Shown here: positions 55,081 to 63,003 of the stretch, one piece after another
Layout: the number at the start of each line of letters is the position of its first letter
Numbering within the stretch: position 1 is the first letter of the stretch
Virus record (IMG/VR): IMGVR_UViG_3300029442_000001
Span: 62,001 to 126,000 of that record
Origin: a virus
Strand: one strand, 5' to 3'
Length of the DNA stretch: 64,000 nt
Made by a program: the position numbers and the translations under genes
The notes under the pieces: model-generated
What the model was told of the DNA's origin: nothing
Seen by the model: only the letters and a program-made list of their open reading frames with translations
Database searches by the model: none

Positions 55081-55735
55081 TTATTTCTCGTTTTGCTTTT
55101 CGGGTTTCAGTTCGTTTTCTTATAGATTCGGCAGATTTTGGTTTGCCTTTAGATGCTTTTGATAAATTAGCTTTATGCTCATCAGATTTTGGTTTTGACA
55201 TATTGGCTCTTGTTTCAGCAGATCGATTACTTTGCGCTTTTGACATATTGGCTCTTGTTTCAGCAGATCGATTACTTTGCGCTTTTGACATATTGGCTTT
55301 TGCTTCAGCAGATCTTGGTTTTGACATATTGGTTTTGACTTCATCTGTATATTTTCTGCCTTTTTGTGCTTTTGACATAGCAACCGAATGTAAAATTCTA
55401 GCAGATTCATATTCTTCTGGAGTTGGAATATATCGACCCGTTTGATTTGGTCTTATAAAGCACATATTAAAAAATGCATGTGACATTTTATAATAATCAG
55501 GACCAATATATAACATCTGAGTTAATAACTGATGACATATAAAATGTTCTCGTCCAGTTAATACAACTAGATTATCGGGGTCATTTGGGTTGCCAGGTAC
55601 CCATCCTGCTTTATAAAAACACCTTGGTATTATATGGTGCTTTTCGGTATAAGTATCTGATGGAAGTGGAAACACTCTCGCCATCTCAATTATTTCATAA
55701 TATCTTTTTGTTTGCGTGTTATTGATAAATATCAT
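55076..55735 (-). CDS. HNH homing endonuclease with NUMOD3 repeats
   Basis: 219 residues. EKHHIIPRCF and DNLVVLTGREHFICHQLL form the HNH-type core; from residue 135 on, repeats of SAExxANMSK type are NUMOD3 DNA-binding modules. AAAGGAGTAACAGCA precedes the ATG. Inserted in the tagged-protein operon. Confidence 0.88.
   Translation of the reverse strand: MIFINNTQTKRYYEIIEMARVFPLPSDTYTEKHHIIPRCFYKAGWVPGNPNDPDNLVVLTGREHFICHQLLTQMLYIGPDYYKMSHAFFNMCFIRPNQTGRYIPTPEEYESARILHSVAMSKAQKGRKYTDEVKTNMSKPRSAEAKANMSKAQSNRSAETRANMSKAQSNRSAETRANMSKPKSDEHKANLSKASKGKPKSAESIRKRTETRKAKREIR
55202..55291. repeat. Two exact 45-bp tandem repeats
   Basis: 55202-55246 and 55247-55291 are identical and code for two NUMOD3 modules, a recent in-frame duplication. 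Confidence 0.85.
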
Positions 55736-55811
55736 TGCTGTTACTCCTTTTCAGTAATAGAGTAGTTGGGTGATTTCAACACCGCGAACTACATTATTAT
55801 TTAGCAAAAAT

Positions 55812-55840
55812 TTGACTTTAATACTGTAATTTGTTATAAT
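55812..55840 (+). promoter_or_regulatory. Promoter for the plus-strand sugar operon
   Basis: TTGACT, 17 bases, TATAAT, seven bases before the ATG at 55847. Confidence 0.7.
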
Positions 55841-55846
55841 AAATAT

Positions 55847-56647
55847 ATGAACGTCATCAACATTTCAGTTTTACTTCCAACCCGCGGGCGCAAAGAACCG
55901 TTGTTAAAATGTTTAGATAGCTTACTTGAAAATGCTAAAGATAATACCAATATTGAGGTATTATTAGGCGTAGACACTGATGATACTGAAGTAATAGAAT
56001 ACGTTGAAACTGTGATAATACCAAAATATTATCAAGTAACAATGTATTTGTTCAAGCAACTAGGCTATGAAAAATTAAATATGTATTATAATACTCTAGC
56101 TAATTTAGCTTACGGTAAGTGGCTATTTGTATTCAATGACGATGTTATATTAGAAACACAAGACTGGGACAATGTTATTTACAAGTATGAATCTCATCCA
56201 ATGCCACTGCTTCGTGTCAACGTTAGAAATATGGACCATCCATTTGCACTATTTCCAATTATTAAAAAAGAAATGATTGAAGTTATGGGACAACTTAGCC
56301 CATATAGCCACATTGATCGATTTTTATATAACTGTGCAACAAATATTTGTAATGGAATTGTAATCGATATCCCTGTAGATGTAATCCACGATAGATTTGA
56401 TATAACTGGTGCAAATAACGACGAAACATTTAAAAATAGTATTTCAACATATGCTAAGACTGAAGGTAATCCGCTTGATCCAGCAAATGATGACTATCCA
56501 ACTCAACACCAATATATGCTAATGTTAGTCAATCGTCTACGCCAGCATATAAACAACAAATATAACTATGCTATCCCGCTTATTGATTTGAGTAAGCCAG
56601 TACAAGTGATTAAAAAAACTACTGCAAGTCACGGTTGTGCAAAATAA
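55847..56647 (+). CDS. Family 2-type glycosyltransferase
   Basis: 266 residues. ISVLLPTRGRKEPLLKCLDS at the start, GVDTDD, and GKWLFVFNDDVILETQDWDN (DxD-like nucleotide-sugar motif) are GT-A features. First gene of a four-gene plus-strand operon with sugar-nucleotide enzymes. Target unknown: phage DNA, virion or host surface. Confidence 0.8.
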   Translation: MNVINISVLLPTRGRKEPLLKCLDSLLENAKDNTNIEVLLGVDTDDTEVIEYVETVIIPKYYQVTMYLFKQLGYEKLNMYYNTLANLAYGKWLFVFNDDVILETQDWDNVIYKYESHPMPLLRVNVRNMDHPFALFPIIKKEMIEVMGQLSPYSHIDRFLYNCATNICNGIVIDIPVDVIHDRFDITGANNDETFKNSISTYAKTEGNPLDPANDDYPTQHQYMLMLVNRLRQHINNKYNYAIPLIDLSKPVQVIKKTTASHGCAK

Positions 56648-56650
56648 TTG

Positions 56651-56659
56651 TGCTATAAT
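56651..56659 (+). promoter_or_regulatory. Extended -10 before the dehydrogenase gene
   Basis: TGCTATAAT without a good -35; AAGGAAGT serves as the ribosome-binding site of 56681. Confidence 0.4.
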
Positions 56660-56680
56660 AGTAGTATAAGGAAGTAATAA

Positions 56681-57448
56681 ATGAATATAGGCATTATAGG
56701 TAAGGGCGTTGTTGGGCAAGCTGTTTATACAGGCTTAGAGATGTTAGGGCACACGATGTCATATTATGATATCAAAGAAAAGAATACTTCGTTACTTGAT
56801 GTAATAAATACCGATATTGTGTTTATATGTGTTCCCACATTGAATACGATATTCAATGAATGTAACATAAGTATAGTTGATAAATGTTGTTACGATTTAG
56901 CAGTAAAAAATTATCGTGGGATCGTCGCAATTAAGAGTACTGTTATTCCAGGCACAACTGAAGCATTAGGCAAAAAGTATTCTAATTTACATATTTGCTT
57001 TGTTCCAGAATTTCTTCATGCAGCAAACGCATTAGGTGATTTCTGTAACATGGATGTATTAGTAATTGGATCAAATGATTTAACACATTTTACAACTATA
57101 AGTCAGTTACATGGACAATATCCTCAGTTAGTTAGATTTGTAAATCCAACTGAAGCTGAATTAATAAAGTATTTTAACAATGTTCACAATGCAATGAATT
57201 GTACATTTGCTAATATTTTTCATGAAGTATGCAAAAAATTTGGTGTTAACTATGATAATATATTACATGCAATTGCTGAACGTCCGAATATTAGTCCATT
57301 GTATCTAAAATCAGATTCTGAATATGGAGCATTTGGTGGTGAATGTTTACCAAAAGATACTATTGCTTTTAACACTCTACTAAGTAAGTTGAAACTAAAT
57401 TACAGTTTAATTGATTCAATCTTAATGGATAACGAGAAATTTAAATGA
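56681..57448 (+). CDS. UDP-glucose/GDP-mannose dehydrogenase-like protein, short
   Basis: 255 residues. MNIGIIGKGVVGQAVYTGLE (Rossmann), IKSTVIPGTTE, FVPEFLHAANA, ELIKYFNNVHNAMNCTFANI and GAFGGECLPKDT (catalytic Cys) are family motifs. The C-terminal UDP-binding domain (about 130 residues) is absent, so substrate range may differ. Would oxidise a nucleotide sugar to a uronic acid. Confidence 0.82.
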   Translation: MNIGIIGKGVVGQAVYTGLEMLGHTMSYYDIKEKNTSLLDVINTDIVFICVPTLNTIFNECNISIVDKCCYDLAVKNYRGIVAIKSTVIPGTTEALGKKYSNLHICFVPEFLHAANALGDFCNMDVLVIGSNDLTHFTTISQLHGQYPQLVRFVNPTEAELIKYFNNVHNAMNCTFANIFHEVCKKFGVNYDNILHAIAERPNISPLYLKSDSEYGAFGGECLPKDTIAFNTLLSKLKLNYSLIDSILMDNEKFK

Positions 57449-57693
57449 GACAAAAGTTAATTAATACACTAAAACTATTAGAAAAGAAGGTTCCTCCTCC
57501 TAGAAAATGTCATCATTCATTGACGTATAATACATATGGTCCTGACAGAGATGAACTAGGATTACATGTTAATATAGATGGGTGTTTTGTTACATTATTT
57601 TTGCAAGATGATGATTTTGATAAAACTCCTGAAACGTTAGTAGATGATATCATATTAGAGTTAGACAAATATTTTAAGAGATTATCAGAATGA
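57445..57693 (+). CDS. Hypothetical protein, 82 aa
   Basis: MRQKLINTLKLLEKKVPPPR, then a beta strand pair (LGLHVNIDGCFVTLFLQDDD) and a helix. ATGA overlaps on both sides tie it to the sugar operon. Unknown. Confidence 0.6.
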   Translation: MRQKLINTLKLLEKKVPPPRKCHHSLTYNTYGPDRDELGLHVNIDGCFVTLFLQDDDFDKTPETLVDDIILELDKYFKRLSE

Positions 57694-58583
57694 GACAGAA
57701 AATATTAGTAACTGGTGCTAGTGGATTGCTTGGAACAGAATTATGTCTCCAGTTATCCACTCTAGGCGTTGAAGTTTGGGCGGTTGATAACCACAGTAGA
57801 AGTTCTAGTATTCCAGTATGCGATAAATTTATCAAATGTGATGTAAGTGATCCAAATCAATACTATCATTTTGATTTTGATTTCGACTATATTTTTCATT
57901 ATGCTGCTGTTAATGGAACTACTAACTTCTATTCAAATCCAAACAAAGTATTATATAATAATACAATGGGCGATCTACTAATGTTTGAGTTTGCCAAGAA
58001 ATGCAAAAATCTTAAAAAACTTATTTATGCTAGTAGTAGTGAAATAGTATCTGATGATATAACTCCAACTGCTGAAGTATCAAATTCATCTATAGATGAT
58101 ATTCATAACCCACGTTGGTCTTATAGATTGTCTAAGATGAGTGCAGAAAATTATCTAAGTAATAGTGATCTTCCATATTTAATTATTAGATATTTTAATG
58201 TATATGGTAACGAAACTTTCCCGGGACACTTTGTATTTGATCAAATTACTAAAATTAAAAAAGGTATTTTTGAATTAATTGGTGCTTATGAAACACGTTC
58301 TTTTTGTCATGTTAGTGATGCCATAAAAGTTACAATTTGTGCAATACCTAGTTTTCCAACTAATGAAATTGTTAATATTGGTTCTGATGAAGAGATACTA
58401 ATTATTGATGCAGCAAATGCATTGGCTAGTATGTTAGGCCACAACTGTCCAAATTGGAGACTATTAGATGGTATGGAAGGCAGTACTAAAACACGTAGGC
58501 CTGATTTATATAAACTATTAAGAGCTGTCCCAAGTTATAAGCCAATGAAGTTCATTGATGGAATAAAGCTTTTATCTTGTTGA
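57690..58583 (+). CDS. NAD-dependent epimerase/dehydratase (SDR)
   Basis: 297 residues. VTGASGLLGTELCLQL (NAD-binding), FHYAAVNGTTNFYSNP, LIYASSSEIV and YRLSK (YxxxK catalytic pair) mark the extended SDR family of nucleotide-sugar epimerases/dehydratases. Its 3' end overlaps the convergent minus-strand gene by 12 bases. Confidence 0.85.
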   Translation: MRQKILVTGASGLLGTELCLQLSTLGVEVWAVDNHSRSSSIPVCDKFIKCDVSDPNQYYHFDFDFDYIFHYAAVNGTTNFYSNPNKVLYNNTMGDLLMFEFAKKCKNLKKLIYASSSEIVSDDITPTAEVSNSSIDDIHNPRWSYRLSKMSAENYLSNSDLPYLIIRYFNVYGNETFPGHFVFDQITKIKKGIFELIGAYETRSFCHVSDAIKVTICAIPSFPTNEIVNIGSDEEILIIDAANALASMLGHNCPNWRLLDGMEGSTKTRRPDLYKLLRAVPSYKPMKFIDGIKLLSC

Positions 58584-59405
58584 CTGCCAACTCGGCTTAA
58601 ATTCTTTTACTGAATCAGGTTCAACATCATTATAATGTGTTGTATTAAAAACTGTATCTGCTCTAGGACTTGTCATTGCGTCAGCTGAGGGTCTAGTAAG
58701 TCTACCTTTTTCAGGTTTCTTTTTAAACATGTCTAACAAGCTTTCATTGATATCATATTGCTGGTAAAGATTTTCTAACTCTTTAGCATATAGTCTGTCA
58801 GAACTAAATTTCTTCATCTTTTCTGGAATCTTCTTAAATAATTTAACCCACATATCAACAAATTTTACTGGAAGAGTTCGTTCACTCCAGTTAATTCCAA
58901 TACCATCTGAATCAATACCGGGTCCATAAATTCTAAACCAAAATGTTTTATTGTCAGGTTCAGACTCTGTCCATGCCTTAACTGTATATTGTCCATCTGA
59001 AGATTTAATGTCTGGTAAGTCTGATACTCCACCACCCATTGGCTTACTTCCTTGTGCTGTTGGTTCTGGCGCGTCAAAACTATCTTCTTGAACAGTTGTT
59101 TCGCTTACTTTATTATAGTCAGTTACTTCTAACCAACCATCATAATGTAATGCTGCTCTAAGCTTATCTTCAAATGCTCTTATTGGTAACTTTTTTGTAT
59201 TAGATGCAGCAATATTCCACATTGTGGATCCATCGCTATAACCACTATCAAAAATTGAAGATTTTCCTAATAACTGTCTAACTGCCTTAGTTATTGAGTC
59301 ACGACCACCTTGAGGAATTTTAACTTTAAACGTTTCAGGAGCTTTAGTAACTCCAGCTTCTTGCATACGGGTCATTGTTTCTAACAGTGTTCGAATATTA
59401 CTCAT
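58572..59405 (-). CDS. Hypothetical protein with tag, 277 aa
   Basis: Start at ATG 59405 (MSNIRTLLETMTRM). Two repeated-type domains: residues about 15-95 (KVKIPQGGRDSITKAVRQLL) and a longer C-terminal part with DKTFWFRIYGPGIDSDGIGI. The N-terminal helix with Leu-Leu-Glu resembles the tags in this operon; possibly a packaged protein. Confidence 0.65.
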   Translation of the reverse strand: MSNIRTLLETMTRMQEAGVTKAPETFKVKIPQGGRDSITKAVRQLLGKSSIFDSGYSDGSTMWNIAASNTKKLPIRAFEDKLRAALHYDGWLEVTDYNKVSETTVQEDSFDAPEPTAQGSKPMGGGVSDLPDIKSSDGQYTVKAWTESEPDNKTFWFRIYGPGIDSDGIGINWSERTLPVKFVDMWVKLFKKIPEKMKKFSSDRLYAKELENLYQQYDINESLLDMFKKKPEKGRLTRPSADAMTSPRADTVFNTTHYNDVEPDSVKEFKPSWQSTR

Positions 59406-59854
59406 TTCTTTTTTCCTTTTGATTCCATACATCCACCACCAACTGCTTTTGATGTTTGTTTCTTTGGTTTTCCACCTAGTACTGGTGATTGATTAGGTAT
59501 CTTTTCTTCTGCATCTAAATATTCTTTAAAAGAATAACTATCAATGGGTTTGTTTAATAATGCTTCTTCATCTGTTTGCTTTTTCTTATTTTTTGTCATA
59601 GCAAAGAAGCTCTTAGTACTTGACCCTGACTTTTTAATATCGCCTTTAGTGTATGTCCAACCATAATCATTAAGTGTCACTTTAGAATTCCCATAAGTAT
59701 ATATAGATTCGTCTTCTATACGGCCAGCATAGTGCCAATTTAAATTTTCAAGATATGATCCAATGGTGTCTGGACTCATTCCATATTCGTCATCGCCAGA
59801 CCATTCTTTAATCATTTTGTCCATTGATTCTAATATTTTTTTAATGTTAGCCAT
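59402..59854 (-). CDS. Hypothetical protein with tag, 150 aa
   Basis: MANIKKILESMDKM start; a small domain with LENLNWHYAGRIEDESIYTY, then a lysine-rich tail ending MESKGKKK. ATGA overlap with the next gene. Not recognised. Confidence 0.62.
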   Translation of the reverse strand: MANIKKILESMDKMIKEWSGDDEYGMSPDTIGSYLENLNWHYAGRIEDESIYTYGNSKVTLNDYGWTYTKGDIKKSGSSTKSFFAMTKNKKKQTDEEALLNKPIDSYSFKEYLDAEEKIPNQSPVLGGKPKKQTSKAVGGGCMESKGKKK

Positions 59855-59855
59855 A

Positions 59856-60020
59856 TTATTTTCCTGTAATCTGCTTCACTAAATTTGAAAACATACTTCC
59901 AATGGCAGAAAATATCTGTTTAAAATTTGCTTTGTTGCTTTGAAAGAAAATAACAATTTGCTTTGATACAGCCACAATTGCATTTTTAATACCTACTAAA
60001 ATCTTTTTAACTATTGTCAT
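59856..60020 (-). CDS. Hypothetical protein, 54 aa
   Basis: ATG 60018-60020 overlaps the upstream TGA (ATGA); TAA 59856-59858. MTIVKKILVGIKNAIVAVSK suggests an amphipathic, basic helix. Closes what looked like a gap in the operon. Confidence 0.55.
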   Translation of the reverse strand: MTIVKKILVGIKNAIVAVSKQIVIFFQSNKANFKQIFSAIGSMFSNLVKQITGK

Positions 60021-60673
60021 TGTATATTCCTTGCAAAATCAGCAAATTGTTTTGTGATTTTCGCTACTTCATCTTCTTTGGGTGCTTCTTTAACTACTTT
60101 CTTTCGAGTAAGTTGTCTAGTAACTGTGCCTGGTCCGCCGTTTAAAAATCCATTGCCTCCACCCATACTGCCAGCAATTCCACCGCTTGATGTTCCACCA
60201 CTCCCTGCGTCTTCACTTAAAAATTTAGCATCTAAGAGTGATAATAAACCACTTATAGTATTAGATACTACAGTCTTAGATAACATTCTAACTGGATCAA
60301 CAACATCCATATAATACTTATTAATAATAATTTGCTCTTGCTCTGCTCCGTTTGCACCAGCTTTAGGTGAATAAAAGTGTCTAAAATTCTTACTATTAGT
60401 ACATAACTTTTCGATTTGCTTTACACCTTTATAGATATATTTACGTGAATCCGTTGTATACATACCTTCTAACCAAAGTTCGCTTTTAGCAATGTAAAAT
60501 CTAATATCACCATGTTCTATACTAATTCCAAATTTTTGACTTATATCTTCATGAAATATTACATCGTTTGATCTAGAATCACTTAGTGAAGGAAGTTTAA
60601 CTGCGCCAGATTTGGTAATCCAACCAAACATTGTATAGTTTAAATTTCTAGAAAATACTTCTTTAATTAGCAT
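60017..60673 (-). CDS. Hypothetical protein with tag, 218 aa
   Basis: Start at ATG 60673 (MLIKEVFSRN), five bases after GATAAATA; the longer frame overlaps the truncated ADP-ribosyltransferase gene. A folded part to about residue 155 (VVDPVRMLSKTVVSNTISGL), a Gly/Ser-rich linker and a basic tail. Possibly a virion or internal head protein. Confidence 0.65.
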   Translation of the reverse strand: MLIKEVFSRNLNYTMFGWITKSGAVKLPSLSDSRSNDVIFHEDISQKFGISIEHGDIRFYIAKSELWLEGMYTTDSRKYIYKGVKQIEKLCTNSKNFRHFYSPKAGANGAEQEQIIINKYYMDVVDPVRMLSKTVVSNTISGLLSLLDAKFLSEDAGSGGTSSGGIAGSMGGGNGFLNGGPGTVTRQLTRKKVVKEAPKEDEVAKITKQFADFARNIQ

Positions 60674-60677
60674 AATA

Positions 60678-61172
60678 TTATTTATCCAATTCTCCATATC
60701 CTTGTGCTTGCCCTTCATCACTGGTTGTAAAAATACTATTACTTCTTCTAGCTTCAATTCCAAGTAGTTTCAAATTCTTATCATAAGCAATTGTATTATC
60801 AATATCACTATCGACGGTCCGTCTTTTTTCAATACTAGCTGATTCAAAAATTACTCCAGATGGTCTTGTGCCACGAAATAATACTTTTTTTATTGTATCA
60901 AAAATATTAAGATAGTTACTAGCTTCTTTTTGTATTTTCTTTATTACATCTACTTCTTTCTTTATAACTTGTTTAACCTGAGATAATTCTTTCAAATAAT
61001 GTCCTTTTGCAGTCTGATGAATGTTTTTAACGGCATCGTTTGTTGTTTGTTTAATGTTATAATCAGAATCTTTAATCCAATAATTCAGTTTTTCCAGATG
61101 TGATTCGTCTTCCCACTTGTTTATTAAAACAGTACGATGGCTCTTTGCTTCCATTAAGTCAATTATTTTCAT
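60678..61172 (-). CDS. Truncated ADP-ribosyltransferase-like protein
   Basis: 164 residues: tag MKIIDLMEAK, KVLFRGTRPSGVIFE (R100), RRTVDSD and RSNSIFTTS, matching the first half of the three full-length paralogs upstream. It ends before the C-terminal block with the catalytic Glu, so probably inactive alone, or an N-terminal regulatory remnant. The late octamer of the next gene lies at its stop. Confidence 0.7.
   Translation of the reverse strand: MKIIDLMEAKSHRTVLINKWEDESHLEKLNYWIKDSDYNIKQTTNDAVKNIHQTAKGHYLKELSQVKQVIKKEVDVIKKIQKEASNYLNIFDTIKKVLFRGTRPSGVIFESASIEKRRTVDSDIDNTIAYDKNLKLLGIEARRSNSIFTTSDEGQAQGYGELDK
60679..60686 (-). promoter_or_regulatory. Late-promoter octamer before the 218-aa gene
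   Basis: GATAAATA, then ATATT, then ATG 60673; identical through the ATG to the arrangement at 145-158. Overlaps the stop codon of the preceding gene. Confidence 0.5.
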
Positions 61173-62017
61173 TTAGTGTATCCTAATTTTCTTCTAATTG
61201 TTTGAAATTCAAAAAAGTACTTTTCTAATATAGCAAAATATGCTCCATGTATTAGTACTTCATTTTCTGATTTTAAGGCGGCTGGAAAATTCTTATTAGT
61301 AACTCTAAATTTTTTCTGAAAGCTATCTAAATCTGGTTCTCTATTTAATAATTCTCTAGTATATTTAAGTACTGGAGATTCGGGGAATTTCAATGATATC
61401 CATTTTAAATTATCTACTATAGTACTTTTTTCTGTAAAACCTAATATTTCATATAGTTTAAATTTATAGTCAATCAAAGTAGATTTTAATTTCCAAACAA
61501 GATTATTATATTCTTTATCAGCCCTTTCAATCTCGCTGTCAATTACATTTGTTATTTCTTTTGGATAATCTTTTACATAACTACCCATATGATCTAAAAT
61601 CAAATCATTGTGTATTCTGCTCCAACTAAATACTGCTGTATTTTTTGGAATGATGACATATGATATTTGTCCGTAGTCTGAAGAAGAATCCAAACTAGAT
61701 GTGGTAAAAATACTATTACTTCTAAGAGCTTTAATACCAAGTAACGTCATCAAATTATCATATCTTAGAGTATCCGATTTGCTACTATCCATTGGACGTC
61801 TATTTTCAATACTTTCACCTTCAAAAATTACTCCAGTTTTTTTAGTTCCTCTATATAATACTCTATGTGTTGCATCAAATACTTTAAGATATTTACTGCA
61901 TTCTTTCTGTATTTTAATAGTAATGTCAGTATTTATTTGTGCGCCGTCTTCCCACTTGTTTATTAAAATTACACGGGTTGAATGTTTCTTTGCTTCCATT
62001 AAGTCAGTTATTTTCAT
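61169..62017 (-). CDS. Candidate injected ADP-ribosyltransferase 3
   Basis: 282 residues. Tag MKITDLMEAK; RVLYRGTKK (R56), RRPMDSS, RSNSIFTTSS (about 99-108, the STS-type motif), YVIIPKNTAVFSWS and SENEVLIHG (E253 in ExE) give the R-STS-E order of arginine-type ADP-ribosyltransferases. T4 Alt, ModA and ModB modify host RNA polymerase and ribosomal proteins; Alt is packaged and injected. ATGA overlap with both neighbours. Confidence 0.75.
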   Translation of the reverse strand: MKITDLMEAKKHSTRVILINKWEDGAQINTDITIKIQKECSKYLKVFDATHRVLYRGTKKTGVIFEGESIENRRPMDSSKSDTLRYDNLMTLLGIKALRSNSIFTTSSLDSSSDYGQISYVIIPKNTAVFSWSRIHNDLILDHMGSYVKDYPKEITNVIDSEIERADKEYNNLVWKLKSTLIDYKFKLYEILGFTEKSTIVDNLKWISLKFPESPVLKYTRELLNREPDLDSFQKKFRVTNKNFPAALKSENEVLIHGAYFAILEKYFFEFQTIRRKLGYTK

Positions 62018-63003
62018 TTAAGTAATCCTAACTTAGTTCTGAGTGGTTGAAGGTGTACGAAGAAGTCCTCTTCAGCTACAGCAAAATATTCTCCGTGTAT
62101 TAATACTTCATGCTTGGATCTGATTGCTGCTGAAAAATAAGAATCATAAACTCCATACTTTTTTTGAAATTCTTTAAGATTATATGTTGGATTTATTAGT
62201 TCTTCTGAATATTTAAGTATTGGAGATTTTGGTTTATTTTTAGAGATCCAACTAACTAACCCTTTGGCATCTTCGATAGTTTCTTGATACAACAAATCTC
62301 TCAATGAATTATTATATTCTGTCATTTCTTCAATTTTATTTTCGTCTTTTAGTTTCGATATAATAGCGTCACTTTTATCAAGCTCTTTTTTAATCACATC
62401 TTTTAATTTACTAGAATACCTAGGGCCTAATAATGCTCTTCTATGTGTAGAATCTAACACCAAATCAGAATATATAAAGCTCCAACTAAACACTGCTGTA
62501 TTCTTAGGTATAATTACATATACTTTGCTTCCATAATCACTTGCCTGATTTGAACTTCCTGTTGTAAATGTACTATTACAACGTAAGGCTTCAATACCAA
62601 GTAACTTCAATTTTTCATCATATTCTTTTGACAAAAGATTACTACTGTCCTTAGGATGACGATTTATTGGACTCGTTGCTTCAAATATAGATCCTCCGTT
62701 AGTAGTACCTCTGAATAAAAAATTGTTGATTTGATCATATACTTTAATGTAATTACTACATTCTTTTTGTATTCTCTTAGCAATAGCAGTCTCTGAATTA
62801 ATAATTGGTTTTATTTTGGATAACTCTTTCTCACAATCTTTTAGTAGTTTTTTAAACTTTGTCTTTTCTTTTGGATCTTTTTCTTGTTTAATAAGAGATG
62901 TGATATCGACGATATCTTTATTTACATCTAATCCATCTACCCATTTAGTCAGTAAAGTTTTTCGTTTACTAACAGATTCTAATAGTAAGTCATTTATTTT
63001 CAT
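62014..63003 (-). CDS. Candidate injected ADP-ribosyltransferase 2
   Basis: 329 residues. Tag MKINDLLLES; a helical insert (about 35-85), FLFRGTTNG (R98), RHPKDSS, STFTTGS, YVIIPKNTAVFSWSFIYSDL and HEVLIHGEY (E299). Same domain order as its neighbours, so a tandem duplication with diverged inserts. Confidence 0.75.
   Translation of the reverse strand: MKINDLLLESVSKRKTLLTKWVDGLDVNKDIVDITSLIKQEKDPKEKTKFKKLLKDCEKELSKIKPIINSETAIAKRIQKECSNYIKVYDQINNFLFRGTTNGGSIFEATSPINRHPKDSSNLLSKEYDEKLKLLGIEALRCNSTFTTGSSNQASDYGSKVYVIIPKNTAVFSWSFIYSDLVLDSTHRRALLGPRYSSKLKDVIKKELDKSDAIISKLKDENKIEEMTEYNNSLRDLLYQETIEDAKGLVSWISKNKPKSPILKYSEELINPTYNLKEFQKKYGVYDSYFSAAIRSKHEVLIHGEYFAVAEEDFFVHLQPLRTKLGLLK

Noticed and set aside
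55202-55291. Exact 45-bp tandem repeats that look CRISPR-like
   Set aside because: No spacers separate them, and they are in-frame NUMOD3 codons of the HNH endonuclease.
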